A stretch of 64,000 bases of DNA from Acidobacteriota bacterium (lineage in GTDB: Bacteria; Acidobacteriota; Blastocatellia; Pyrinomonadales; Pyrinomonadaceae): positions 692,001-756,000 of the forward strand of contig CP065003.1 of assembly GCA_016700175.1 (NCBI GenBank), read 5' to 3'. How positions within the stretch are numbered: the stretch's first letter is position 1; each line of letters begins with the position of its first letter. The notes below the pieces were generated by a model that saw only the letters and a list, made by a program, of their open reading frames with translations, searched no databases and had not been told where the DNA came from. Made by a program: the position numbers and the translations under genes. This document shows, in pieces, positions 25,260 through 33,780 of the stretch.

Positions 25260-25288
25260 ATCATAAGTCTTTAGCCCTGAATGCTCAA
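25260..25288 (-). promoter_or_regulatory. Sigma-70-type promoter of the hslVU operon
   Basis: On the minus strand TTGAGC, a 17-nt spacer and TATGAT. The predicted start of transcription is near 25253, only about 8 nt from the annotated ATG of hslV. Confidence 0.65.
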
Positions 25289-25328
25289 ATTGACACCACC
25301 CGGCTATTAAAGGAAGATATTTGGTTTT

Positions 25329-26078
25329 ATGGCCCGTTCACCACGCATCGTGATGACGATGCGCCTCGAACTGGATTCGGGGCGTTTTTACCTTGGCAGG
25401 GACTACTGCGAAGCCTTGAAAGCGGCGGGCGCTGTGCCTCTTCACGCAGGCCTGATTCCGGACCGGGAATACATCAAATCGGTGCTGGACCACGCAGACG
25501 GCGTGCTTTTGCCCGGAAGCGATACCGACGTCGATCCGCATCTCTACGGCGAAGAACCGCATTTCGCGTTCAAGAGGAACATCCCGGTAAAGGACCGCAC
25601 GGACCTGCTTGTTCTCGAGGAAGCGGACAGGCTTGGGCTCCCGGTTCTTGCGATCTGTTACGGGATGCAGGTGCTCAATGTACACAGGGGCGGAACGCTG
25701 TTCCAGGACATACCGCATCAGGTCAAGGGCGCTTACAAGCACGAGCAGGGAATGCCGCTTGAGCGCCTGTCGCATTCGATCAAAATTGAACCGTTGAGCC
25801 GTCTCGCCGATCTCTCATCTCCGGAGCCGAAAGTCAATTCTCATCATCATCAGTCGGTGAAGGGTCCAGGCTCGGGCCTTCGCATCGCTGCGAGAGCCCC
25901 GGATGGCGTGGTCGAGGCGATAGAGGATACGGACCCGGACAGATTCGTCGTAGGAGTGCAATGGCATCCCGAACTGAACTGGAAGGACGACGATTTCTCA
26001 CGGGATTTATTCAATGTTTTTGTTGAAGTTTGTGCTGCAAGACCTCAAGTGGTACCTGAGGTGTTAGTGATGGATTAG
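25329..26078 (+). CDS. Class I glutamine amidotransferase-like hydrolase (gamma-glutamyl-GABA hydrolase family, C26)
   Basis: A 249-residue PuuD-like enzyme. The nucleophile is Cys110 in LAICYGMQVLNVHRGG, with the catalytic His and Glu in VGVQWHPEL. The middle segment NSHHHQSVKG is typical of the C26 family, which releases glutamate from gamma-glutamyl compounds. The natural substrate is not given by the context, but the next gene (NamZ) belongs to cell-wall recycling, so a gamma-glutamyl peptide is possible. SD AAGGAAG is 11 nt upstream. It is divergent from hslV. Confidence 0.87.
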   Translation: MARSPRIVMTMRLELDSGRFYLGRDYCEALKAAGAVPLHAGLIPDREYIKSVLDHADGVLLPGSDTDVDPHLYGEEPHFAFKRNIPVKDRTDLLVLEEADRLGLPVLAICYGMQVLNVHRGGTLFQDIPHQVKGAYKHEQGMPLERLSHSIKIEPLSRLADLSSPEPKVNSHHHQSVKGPGSGLRIAARAPDGVVEAIEDTDPDRFVVGVQWHPELNWKDDDFSRDLFNVFVEVCAARPQVVPEVLVMD

Positions 26079-26081
26079 GTT

Positions 26082-27251
26082 ATGCCCGTTAAGTTAGGCA
26101 TTGAAACGTTGTTAGAGGGCTGTAAGTCTCAAGCCTTGATGGGCCGGACCGGGTTGATCTGCAACCAGGCGTCGGTCGATCAGGGATTCCGCCATATTGC
26201 AGATCTGATGTATCACTCGAAGTATTTCGAATTGACCACGTTGTTCGGTCCCCAGCACGGAATACGGGGCGACGTGCAGGACAACATGGTCGAAACCGGG
26301 CACGCGGAGGATACTGTAACCGGGCTTCCGGTTTATTCACTGTATAGCGAAACCAGGGAACCCACCGAGAAGATGCTCTCTGATGTCGACAGTCTCGTCT
26401 TCGATCTTCAGGATGTAGGCTGCCGTGTGTACACGTTCATCTACACGATGGCCAATGCGATGCGTTCGTGCGCTGCGAACGGCAAGCGGTTTGTCGTTTG
26501 CGATCGGCCAAACCCTATCGGAGGCACGGCCGTAGAAGGCAACGTGCTCGAGAAGGGACACGAATCGTTCGTCGGCCAGTTCCCGATACCGATGCGCCAC
26601 GGGATGACGGTGGGTGAACTGGCGCGCCTTTTTAATGAAGAGTTCGGAATCGGATGCGATCTCGAAGTCGTCGAAATAGAAGGCTGGGAAAGGCCTAATG
26701 AATACGAGACAACGGGATGTTCCTGGGTGATGCCTTCGCCGAACATGCCTACCGTGGACACGGCGTTCGTGTTTCCAGGGACGGTGGTATTTGAGGGCAC
26801 CGCGGTTTCCGAAGGCAGGGGAACGACCAGGCCGTTCGAACAGATCGGCGCACCCTACATCGATTCTGAGAAGCTCGCGAAGAGAATGAATGCCTCAGAC
26901 CTTCCAGGTGTTTATTTCAGACCGGTTGTTTTTCTTCCGACGTTCCAGAAGCACGCCGGAATACCCTGCGGAGGTGTTTTCCTTCACGTGACCGATCGCG
27001 CGGTCTTCAGGCCGGTAGTTACGGGGATAGCGCTGCTGGCCTCCATAATGGAGATGTATCCCAAGGAATTCGCCTGGAAGGAGCCGCCGTACGAATATGT
27101 TTTTGACCGGAATCCGTTCGACGTCATCGAGGGGAGTTCACGGGTCCGTAAAATGCTCGAAGAGGGCAAGTCCCACGGCGAGATAGAAGAAAGCTGGCGG
27201 ACACATCTGGACAGCTTTAACAAGATCCGGGAGCGTTTCCTGCTTTATTGA
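26082..27251 (+). CDS. namZ: Exo-beta-N-acetylmuramidase NamZ family (DUF1343)
   Basis: A 389-residue protein of the DUF1343 family, now known as NamZ (GH171), which removes N-acetylmuramic acid from the non-reducing end of peptidoglycan chains. Family blocks are GLICNQASVD, LFGPQHGIRGD, VFDLQDVGCRVYTFIYT and CDRPNPIGG. No signal peptide is visible, whereas some family members are exported. It begins 3 nt after the C26 hydrolase, so the pair is likely co-translated. Confidence 0.9.
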   Translation: MPVKLGIETLLEGCKSQALMGRTGLICNQASVDQGFRHIADLMYHSKYFELTTLFGPQHGIRGDVQDNMVETGHAEDTVTGLPVYSLYSETREPTEKMLSDVDSLVFDLQDVGCRVYTFIYTMANAMRSCAANGKRFVVCDRPNPIGGTAVEGNVLEKGHESFVGQFPIPMRHGMTVGELARLFNEEFGIGCDLEVVEIEGWERPNEYETTGCSWVMPSPNMPTVDTAFVFPGTVVFEGTAVSEGRGTTRPFEQIGAPYIDSEKLAKRMNASDLPGVYFRPVVFLPTFQKHAGIPCGGVFLHVTDRAVFRPVVTGIALLASIMEMYPKEFAWKEPPYEYVFDRNPFDVIEGSSRVRKMLEEGKSHGEIEESWRTHLDSFNKIRERFLLY

Positions 27252-27290
27252 ACGCTCCGGGGTATTGGAACCGGCTAATGCGATACATTA

Positions 27291-27307
27291 AATGTCGGCA
27301 TGCCGAC
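27291..27307. repeat. Perfect 14-bp palindrome, copy 1
   Basis: GTCGGCATGCCGAC (27294-27307) preceded by AAT. The same palindrome, preceded by AAAT, occurs at 54808-54821. Both copies are intergenic, which suggests a dispersed binding site or small repeat family. Confidence 0.85.
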
Positions 27308-27338
27308 TCTTAATCCTTAGGTTTAGGCACTCTTTAAT

Positions 27339-27719
27339 ATGGACAATACGATCTCCACCGGAATCGCGGCCTGGATCTTCCCGGGAGCCGGGTATTTTGT
27401 ACAGAAACGTTGGATACGCGGAGCGGTGGTCGGCGGCGCGATCTGGACGATGTTCATCATTGCGATCGCAAGCGGTGGTCACTACTATCCCGGGCTGAAA
27501 TTTGACGAGGGAGCGCTCCTGTACCTCCTTAACATCTTCGCGAGACTCGGAAGCGGGCTGATCGCCGTGATCAGCTACACGATCGGCTTGAATCCGCCGC
27601 CCGACGCGGCCGGGATGGCGACGTTCGAGTACGGAGGGCGCTTCCTGGAGGTTGCGGGGCTCCTGAATTACCTGGCGGTAATCGATTCGATCGACTTGCT
27701 GAAAGGGAGGAAGGAATGA
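27339..27719 (+). CDS. Small membrane protein (DUF6677-like)
   Basis: A 126-residue protein with three or four hydrophobic segments. It opens with TGIAAWIFPGAGYFVQKRW, a motif of small bacterial membrane proteins. The assignment to DUF6677 is from memory of that motif and is not firm. Its stop overlaps the start of the next small gene (ATGA). It shares a transcript with that gene, recO and lptFG on spacing grounds. Confidence 0.7.
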   Translation: MDNTISTGIAAWIFPGAGYFVQKRWIRGAVVGGAIWTMFIIAIASGGHYYPGLKFDEGALLYLLNIFARLGSGLIAVISYTIGLNPPPDAAGMATFEYGGRFLEVAGLLNYLAVIDSIDLLKGRKE

Positions 27720-27886
27720 TCCATTTTGTTTACCTGATCGTTTTCGCTCTCCTTGTAACAGTGGCGTTCGGCGCGTTCACCAGCGGTGACCTGAAAACCA
27801 AGGTCCGTTATTCGGTGAAGCTGTTCGTCGAGTTCATCGTCATAAGCCTTGCGCTTGCGTGGCTTTTCTATTTCATTCCCTGGTAG
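27716..27886 (+). CDS. 56-residue two-span membrane protein
   Basis: A small gene of 56 codons. The product has two hydrophobic spans, VYLIVFALLVTVAFGAF and KLFVEFIVISLALAWLFYFI, with GDLKTK between, and ends FIPW. Its ATG overlaps the TGA of the preceding gene, an AAGGA is 5 nt upstream, and recO begins 3 nt after its stop. This tight packing supports a real gene. Function unknown; perhaps a partner of the preceding membrane protein. Confidence 0.75.
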   Translation: MIHFVYLIVFALLVTVAFGAFTSGDLKTKVRYSVKLFVEFIVISLALAWLFYFIPW

Positions 27887-27889
27887 CGG

Positions 27890-28639
27890 ATGGGCGTTGT
27901 AGAAACTGAAGGATTGGTCGTAAGGACGTATCCGCTGGGCGATGCAGACAAGATCGTCGTACTTCTAACGCGCGATGACGGTTTAGTGCGCGGCGTTGCG
28001 AAGGGCGCCAAACGCCTCAAGAGCCGCTTCGGCAGCGGTCTCGAGCCGTTCACGGTCGTTCGAGTATCGTACTTTCGGAAAGAGGAAAGAGAGCTTGTGA
28101 CGATCTCGCAGATCGAACTGGAACGCTCTTACTTCTCCATAGCGTCCGACCCGGTGTTCCTTCAGCACTTTTCTTACGCGGCAGAACTGTTGCAGTCGTT
28201 CGCTCCTCCCCACGATCCGAACGAGAGGCTTTTCAACATGACCAGGATCTGTCTGGAAACGGCAGCGGATGATCCTTCGGTACTGCTTCCGGTCCTTATG
28301 TACTTTGAGACGTGGCTGCTAAAGCTCGGCGGGTTCCTGCCATCCTGGGAACGGTGTGCCGTATGCGGACAAGAACCTCCGGCGAGCGAAGAATCCGTGC
28401 TTCAGCCGGATTTCGGGATCACCTGCGGACGGTGCCTGGGCCGGGGCCGCGTTCAGACCATCAGCTCGACTCAGCGTTCGATCCTTGTCAAAGCACAGAA
28501 GACATCTCCGCTCAAGTTCGCCGAACACGTTGCCGGAAAAGAGGCGGACCTCGAAGAAGTAGCTTCGATATTGCGGCGTATGATCGCAAGGATATTGAAC
28601 AGGGAAGTCGGAAATTCCCGGACTGCTGCGAAGCCCTGA
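27890..28639 (+). CDS. recO: DNA repair protein RecO
   Basis: A 249-residue RecO. The N-terminal OB-fold reads ETEGLVVRTYPLGDADKIVVLLTRDDG (given here only in outline: EGLVVRTYPLGDADK). The helical region follows, then a four-cysteine zinc site CAVCGQ...CGRC at about 160-185. RecO loads RecA on SSB-coated DNA with RecR in the RecFOR pathway. Start ATG lies 3 nt after the 56-residue membrane protein and its stop is 4 nt before lptFG. Confidence 0.92.
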   Translation: MGVVETEGLVVRTYPLGDADKIVVLLTRDDGLVRGVAKGAKRLKSRFGSGLEPFTVVRVSYFRKEERELVTISQIELERSYFSIASDPVFLQHFSYAAELLQSFAPPHDPNERLFNMTRICLETAADDPSVLLPVLMYFETWLLKLGGFLPSWERCAVCGQEPPASEESVLQPDFGITCGRCLGRGRVQTISSTQRSILVKAQKTSPLKFAEHVAGKEADLEEVASILRRMIARILNREVGNSRTAAKP

Positions 28640-28643
28640 AAGA

Positions 28644-30947
28644 ATGCGCAAGTTCAGTTTTCTCATCTCCAGGTACGTGCTTTGGGCGATCCTTCCGTAT
28701 TTCTTCCTCACTTGGATAATCCTGAGCGTGATCTTCTTCGTCCAGCAGGCAAGCAGGTTTTCAGAGCTCCTGTTCGGATCCGCGGTCCCGGGAAGCCTTG
28801 TCTGGCAGCTTGCCGTTGCGCTCATTCCGAACGTTGTCGCGTTCACGTGCCCCATAGCCGCCCTCGTAGGTGTGATAATCGGTGTCTCAAGGGTCCAGGG
28901 AGACCGCGAGCTCATAGCGATGCGCGCGGCGGGCGTCGGAAACCTTCAGATCTCGGTCTTCATTGTTCTTCTCGGGATAGTGCTTTCGCTCTTTGCTTTC
29001 TTCATTAATCTGAGGGGCGTTCCGTTCGCTGCTCAGATCGTCAGGCGGGTGGCGGTTCAGGCGGCGATCCTGAAACTGGAGTCTCCGGTCGAGCCCGGTG
29101 TTTTCAACACTGAGATCGAAGAGTTCACGGTTTACGTTAAGGAAGGAGATCTCGAAGGGGGAACCTGGCAAAAGATCTTTATTCACCAGGACGACGAAGC
29201 GAATTCACAGACGCGTCTGATAACAGCAGGATCCGGGAGGATCGGTCACGGAAAAGGCACGGAAGATACGGACCGCTCCGAGATCATTCTGAACGATGCG
29301 ACTGTTACAACGCTTTCAAGGCAGGAAGGGGGAAAGGTCGTATCTGAACACGTGGACGATCTTCGGCTGTCGGTGAAAACACGGCGCGGTGAATTGATAG
29401 AGAGACTCGCCACCTCTAAGCAGGACCCTCAGGAGCTTGGCCTATGGGAGCTCGCCGAATATGCGAAGAGCCAGGAGGGCCTGGAGAGGACGGAGGCTTG
29501 GCTGCTCTGGCAGAGGCGAATAATCCTTTCGATAACCCCGCTTGTTTTCGTGCTCTTGGGCCTTGCACTCGTTACGAAGTTCAATCGGGGAGGCAGGGGA
29601 TTCGGCGCATTCCTGTCTGTCGTAAGCCTCGTCTTTTATTACCTGCTTACGCTAATGGGCGAACAACTCGCGCGGACCGGCACTATAAGCGTTGCGTTAG
29701 GGGGCGTCCTTCCCGTGGTGATAAGCGGGGTAGTAATCGTTTGGCTGTTCTCGACACGCAGATTGTCCATCTCCAGAGGCCTTAATTTCCTCGGTTCATT
29801 GAAGAACCTCGTGCCAAGGAGGCCTGCGGGGGAGCGTGCGGCCAAGAGCTCGATCGTTGACCTTACGACAGGAATCCTGGACTTCGATCTGATCACGGTC
29901 CTCATCAGGAACTATGCGGTCACGGTCGCCTTCTTGACGATCGTTTACATCATTTTCACAGCGTTCGAGCTTTGGAAATTCGCAGGGACAATCGACAGAG
30001 GAATACAGCTTCTTGCGGCCTATCTTTTCTTCCTGATCCCTTTCATTTATTCCCAACTCGCGCCTACGGCCCTTATGATCGCAACGATCGCCACTTACGT
30101 GGTGAAATCGAGGCAAAATGAGATCGTCACATGGACCGCGGCGGGAAGAAGCGTTTACAGACTTCTGGCACCCTGTTTCCTGCTGATGGCCGCAGTCGGC
30201 GTCTTCAATTTTGGGTTCCAGGAAATTGTTCTTACGGGCGCCAACCGTATGCAGGATTCTTTGCGTGACCGCATAAGAAGCCGGAACCAGGTGCCTAATA
30301 GTACAACAGACCAGTGGGCGTCCAACGAGAATCGCATTTTCCGATTCAAGCTAGCAGATGCGTCTGATAACGAAGACGGGTTTCGGCTTCGTGACCTCGT
30401 TGTATACGAATTTGACCGCGAAAATCGGCAATTGGAGGCGGTTTACGAGGCTCCGTCAGCAAGATGGACGGAGAAAGGACTGGAATTGAGGGAAGGTGCG
30501 ACTGTTGTAGAGATAGACAATGACCGAAAGGCCAAGAGCAGGGAAGTCGGCAGTTTCCTGCTTGCGGAAGAGTACAATCCGCTGCGGGGAATCGTCACGA
30601 AACCAAGTCATCTTTCGGTACTTGAGACCAGCCGGAGGATAAAGAACACGGTATCGCCGTCGGAAAAAAGGCTTTACAGTGTATCGCTTCAAAAGAAGTA
30701 TTCGACCCCTTTTCTCCCGTTCGTGATCACGCTGTTTACGGCCCCCTTCGCTTTGACGCTCGGAAGGAAAGGGAATGTGATAACGATCGGCTATGCGATC
30801 GCCCTGTGGCTGGTCTTCATGGGTACCGTAAACGTGTTTGAGCAGTTCGGAACGAGCGGAATGCTTTCGCCGGTGATTGCGGTCTGGAGTCCCCTCGTGC
30901 TGTTTTCAACGATCGGGTTGATTCTTGTGTCTAGGGTGAAAACGTGA
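28644..30947 (+). CDS. lptFG: LptF-LptG fused permease (YjgP/YjgQ family)
   Basis: A 767-residue protein made of two permease units in tandem. The first has ISRYVLWAILPYFFLTW at the start and a periplasmic jelly-roll domain (about 125-255), then the TM block with ITPLVFVLLGLALVTKFNRG. The second begins near residue 410 (DFDLITVLIRNYAVTVAFLT) and ends in a matching TM block. In most Gram-negatives these are two proteins that, with LptB, pull LPS from the inner membrane. Its presence agrees with the heptose genes at 57134-59148. Confidence 0.88.
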   Translation: MRKFSFLISRYVLWAILPYFFLTWIILSVIFFVQQASRFSELLFGSAVPGSLVWQLAVALIPNVVAFTCPIAALVGVIIGVSRVQGDRELIAMRAAGVGNLQISVFIVLLGIVLSLFAFFINLRGVPFAAQIVRRVAVQAAILKLESPVEPGVFNTEIEEFTVYVKEGDLEGGTWQKIFIHQDDEANSQTRLITAGSGRIGHGKGTEDTDRSEIILNDATVTTLSRQEGGKVVSEHVDDLRLSVKTRRGELIERLATSKQDPQELGLWELAEYAKSQEGLERTEAWLLWQRRIILSITPLVFVLLGLALVTKFNRGGRGFGAFLSVVSLVFYYLLTLMGEQLARTGTISVALGGVLPVVISGVVIVWLFSTRRLSISRGLNFLGSLKNLVPRRPAGERAAKSSIVDLTTGILDFDLITVLIRNYAVTVAFLTIVYIIFTAFELWKFAGTIDRGIQLLAAYLFFLIPFIYSQLAPTALMIATIATYVVKSRQNEIVTWTAAGRSVYRLLAPCFLLMAAVGVFNFGFQEIVLTGANRMQDSLRDRIRSRNQVPNSTTDQWASNENRIFRFKLADASDNEDGFRLRDLVVYEFDRENRQLEAVYEAPSARWTEKGLELREGATVVEIDNDRKAKSREVGSFLLAEEYNPLRGIVTKPSHLSVLETSRRIKNTVSPSEKRLYSVSLQKKYSTPFLPFVITLFTAPFALTLGRKGNVITIGYAIALWLVFMGTVNVFEQFGTSGMLSPVIAVWSPLVLFSTIGLILVSRVKT

Positions 30948-31006
30948 AAGGGAAGTCGGGAGACAGGAAACAGGAGACAGAAGGGGGCAGGTGTCAGGAG
31001 TCAGAA

Positions 31007-31104
31007 ATCGGAACCCCGAGCGCGAGCAAGGGGCATAACCAGAATCGGAACCCCGAGCGCGAGCAAGGGGCAAAGATCGGAACCCCGAGCGCAAGCAAGG
31101 GGCA
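31007..31104. repeat. 29-bp element, three direct copies
   Basis: Copies at 31007-31035, 31044-31072 and 31076-31104 share ATCGGAACCCCGAGCGC and then GAGCAAGGGGCA; the third has CAAGC for CGAGC. The CCCC and GGGG ends can pair, so each may fold into a hairpin. Open frames through this stretch (PLARARGSD-like) are repeat translations, not genes. Just upstream lie short GACAGGA-type repeats (30958-30982). Confidence 0.9.
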
Positions 31105-31187
31105 TGATAGAAGCATTCAGGAAACAGCGTCTTATCAAGTGTTTGAGGTGCGTAGTGTGGACTGAGGCGATCCGTTCCACAAAAAAC

Positions 31188-31220
31188 AAGCCGCGGGAAC
31201 TTTAATAATTCCCGCGGCTT
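31188..31220 (-). terminator. Terminator of ahcY
   Basis: A perfect 12-bp stem AAGCCGCGGGAA/TTCCCGCGGCTT with a 9-nt loop, followed on the minus strand by TTGTTTTTTG. It lies 26 nt past the ahcY stop. Confidence 0.9.
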
Positions 31221-31245
31221 AGTAGCTTCAAGGTAAAGTAACTTC

Positions 31246-32526
31246 TTAGGTACCGGTCTCCCAGCTCCCCATATACTCGATCATTTCCGGCGTCAGCGTG
31301 TCGATCTTGATCCCCAGCGCCTCAAGCTTGAGCGAAGCGATCTCCTGGTCGACCTCTTCCGGAAGCGTGTGCACCTTGTGCGCGAGCTCGCCCTTGTTCT
31401 TTACGAGATACTCGGTCGAAAGCGCCTGGTTCGCGAAGCTCATATCCATAACGCTTGCCGGGTGGCCTTCGGCCGCCGCAAGGTTGATAAGCCTGCCTTC
31501 CCCGAGAACGATCACGCTCTTCGAATCGTCGTTGAACCTGTACTCTTCCACGAATGGCCTGCGTGTTTCCGGGGCTTTGCTCATCTCGCGAAGCGCGTCG
31601 AGGTTGAGCTCGAGGTCGAAGTGTCCGCTGTTGCAGACGATCGCGCCGTTCTTCATCGATTGAAAATGCTCGCGGTCGATGACGTGGCGGTTTCCGGTCA
31701 CGGTGATGAAGATGTCGCCGACCTTCGAGGCCTCGTTCATAGGCATCACGCTGAATCCGTCCATCACAGCCTCGACTGCTTTGATCGGGTCAATTTCGCA
31801 GACGATCACGTTCGCGCCAAGGCCGCGCGCACGCATCGCGACGCCCTTGCCGCACCAGCCGTATCCGACAACGACAAGCTTTTTGCCCGCGAGAAGGATG
31901 TTTGTCGCGCGGATCACTCCGTCCAGCGTGGACTGGCCTGTACCGTACCGGTTATCGAAGAAATGCTTGGTCTGGGCGTCGTTCACGGCGATAGAAGGGA
32001 ATTTCATAACGCCGGCCTTCTCCATGGCCTTTAGCCTGACGATCCCTGTCGTGGTCTCTTCGGTAGTGCCGATGATCTCGCCGGCCTGGTCCGAGTACTC
32101 CTTGAGCATCGTCGCGACGACGTCCGATCCGTCGTCGATGATGATGTCCGGCTTTGAATCGAGCGCGATCCTCACGTGACGGTTGTAGGTTTCGGTCGAT
32201 TCGCCCTTGATAGCGAAAACGGGGATATCCCAGTGCGCGACAAGCGCCGCAGCGACATCGTCCTGGGTCGACAGCGGGTTCGACGCGATCAGGATCGCCT
32301 CCGCGCCGCCGGCCTTCAAAGCGCGGGCGAGATTCGCGGTCTCGGTCGTGATGTGCGCGCAGGCGACAAGCCTTACGCCGTCAAGCGGCCTTTCTTCGCG
32401 AAAGCGCTCGCGGATCAGGCGAAGGACCGGCATCTCGCGGTCCGCCCATTCGATCCTCTGCTTGCCGTGGTCGGCAAGGCCTATGTCCTTGATGTCGTAC
32501 TGCATTACCTTTCCTTCTTGAGCCAT
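31246..32526 (-). CDS. ahcY: Adenosylhomocysteinase
   Basis: A 426-residue NAD-dependent S-adenosylhomocysteine hydrolase. Markers are ACAHITTETANLARAL in the substrate domain, the NAD-binding VVGYGWCGKGVAMRARGLGA and the NSGHFDLELN segment. It removes the product inhibitor SAH and yields adenosine and homocysteine. It is downstream of metK on the same strand, with a terminator between. Its own RBS AGAGGAC is 10 nt before the ATG. No known SAH riboswitch pattern is visible in the 93-bp gap. Confidence 0.96.
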   Translation of the reverse strand: MAQEGKVMQYDIKDIGLADHGKQRIEWADREMPVLRLIRERFREERPLDGVRLVACAHITTETANLARALKAGGAEAILIASNPLSTQDDVAAALVAHWDIPVFAIKGESTETYNRHVRIALDSKPDIIIDDGSDVVATMLKEYSDQAGEIIGTTEETTTGIVRLKAMEKAGVMKFPSIAVNDAQTKHFFDNRYGTGQSTLDGVIRATNILLAGKKLVVVGYGWCGKGVAMRARGLGANVIVCEIDPIKAVEAVMDGFSVMPMNEASKVGDIFITVTGNRHVIDREHFQSMKNGAIVCNSGHFDLELNLDALREMSKAPETRRPFVEEYRFNDDSKSVIVLGEGRLINLAAAEGHPASVMDMSFANQALSTEYLVKNKGELAHKVHTLPEEVDQEIASLKLEALGIKIDTLTPEMIEYMGSWETGT

Positions 32527-32568
32527 AATCGAAAGTCCTCTGATAAATCCTGTGAATAAAAAAAGAAA

Positions 32569-32608
32569 GGGAAGGGCGCCGGAATCGCGTTCCGGCAGGA
32601 TCCTTCCC
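32569..32608 (-). terminator. Terminator of metK
   Basis: Nested stems GGGAAGG/CCTTCCC (outer) and GCCGGAA/TTCCGGC (inner), followed on the minus strand by TTTCTTTTTTT. It separates metK from ahcY, so ahcY depends on read-through or its own promoter. Confidence 0.85.
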
Positions 32609-32619
32609 GTTTGATCCGT

Positions 32620-33780
32620 TTACATTCCGGAAGCAGCTTCGTTCGCGGCGGCACGCCTGAGCGTTTCCGCCTTGTCCGTCTGCTCCCAGCTGAAGCCCTC
32701 GCGGCCGAAATGGCCGTAAGCGGCGGTGTTCCTGTAGATCGGTTTGCGAAGGTCGAGCGTTTCGATGATCCCTTTAGGCGTCAACTCGAAGTTCTCCCGC
32801 ACTATCTCCGAGAGCCTGTCCTCGTCGATCTCTCCTGTGTCGTGCGTGTCGACAAGCACGGAAACGGGTTCCGCGACACCGATCGCGTATGCGAGCTGGA
32901 CCGTGCACTTGTCGGCCAGCCCTGCGGCGACGATGTTCTTCGCGATGTAACGCGCCATGTAAGCGGCGGATCTGTCAACCTTGGTGGGGTCTTTTCCGGA
33001 GAATGCGCCTCCGCCGTGAGGCGCGTAGCCGCCGTAGGTGTCGACGATGATCTTGCGCCCCGTGAGGCCTGCGTCGCCCATCGGTCCGCCGACGACGAAC
33101 CTGCCCGTCGGGTTGATATGGTACTTAGTGTTCTCGTCGAGAAGTTCGGCCGGAATGACCGCCTTGATGACCTTCTCCATAATGTCCTCGCGTATCCGAT
33201 CGTTCTCTATGTCGTCAGCGTGCTGCGAGGAGATCACGACAGCCTCGACGCGCGCGGGCTTGCCGTCTCGGTATTCGATCGTAACCTGCGATTTTCCGTC
33301 CGGCCTCAGATACCCGAGCGTGCCGTTCTTGCGTACCTCGGAAAGCTTGAGCGTAAGGTCGTGCGCCATCTGAATGGGCATCGGCATAAGTTCGGGGGTT
33401 TCGTTACAGGCGAAACCGAACATAAGCCCCTGGTCGCCGGCGCCGCCCGTGTCGACGCCCTGCGCGATGTCGGGGGACTGCGTTCCGAGGGCGTTCAATA
33501 CGCTCATCGTGTTCGAGTCGTAGCCGTAGTGCGCGTTGTTGTAGCCGATGTCGTGGATCGTGCTGCGGATGATCTTCTGGAAATCGACCTTGGCGTCGGT
33601 CGTGATCTCTCCGGCGACGACTGCAAGCCCCGTGGTTACAAGCGTTTCGCAGGCGACGCGGCCGGTAGGGTCCTGTTCGAGGATGGCGTCCAGGATCGCG
33701 TCAGAGATCTGATCCGAGATCTTGTCCGGATGGCCTTCCGTGACCGATTCCGAGGTGAATAAAAAGTGTGACTTAGACAA
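32620..33780 (-). CDS. metK: S-adenosylmethionine synthetase
   Basis: A 386-residue enzyme that makes SAM from methionine and ATP. Signatures: TEGHPDKISDQISDA near the N-terminus, GAGDQGLMFGFA in the middle and GGGAFSGKDPTKVDRSA. The start is TTG (33780), with AAAGGAG 13 nt upstream. A consensus promoter is at 33842-33870. With ahcY it covers two steps of the methyl cycle. Confidence 0.96.
   Translation of the reverse strand: MSKSHFLFTSESVTEGHPDKISDQISDAILDAILEQDPTGRVACETLVTTGLAVVAGEITTDAKVDFQKIIRSTIHDIGYNNAHYGYDSNTMSVLNALGTQSPDIAQGVDTGGAGDQGLMFGFACNETPELMPMPIQMAHDLTLKLSEVRKNGTLGYLRPDGKSQVTIEYRDGKPARVEAVVISSQHADDIENDRIREDIMEKVIKAVIPAELLDENTKYHINPTGRFVVGGPMGDAGLTGRKIIVDTYGGYAPHGGGAFSGKDPTKVDRSAAYMARYIAKNIVAAGLADKCTVQLAYAIGVAEPVSVLVDTHDTGEIDEDRLSEIVRENFELTPKGIIETLDLRKPIYRNTAAYGHFGREGFSWEQTDKAETLRRAAANEAASGM

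Noticed and set aside
31007..31104. CRISPR array
   Set aside because: Three repeats only, with spacers of 8 and 3 bp and no cas genes.
30906..31189. Minus-strand frames reading PLARARGSD repeats
   Set aside because: They are translations of the 29-bp repeated element.
32527..32619. SAH riboswitch before ahcY
   Set aside because: The 93-bp gap is filled by the metK terminator and a short leader with an RBS.
32611..33762. Long antisense frame over metK
   Set aside because: metK is unmistakable on the other strand; the antisense product is Arg/Val/Asp-rich with no motif.
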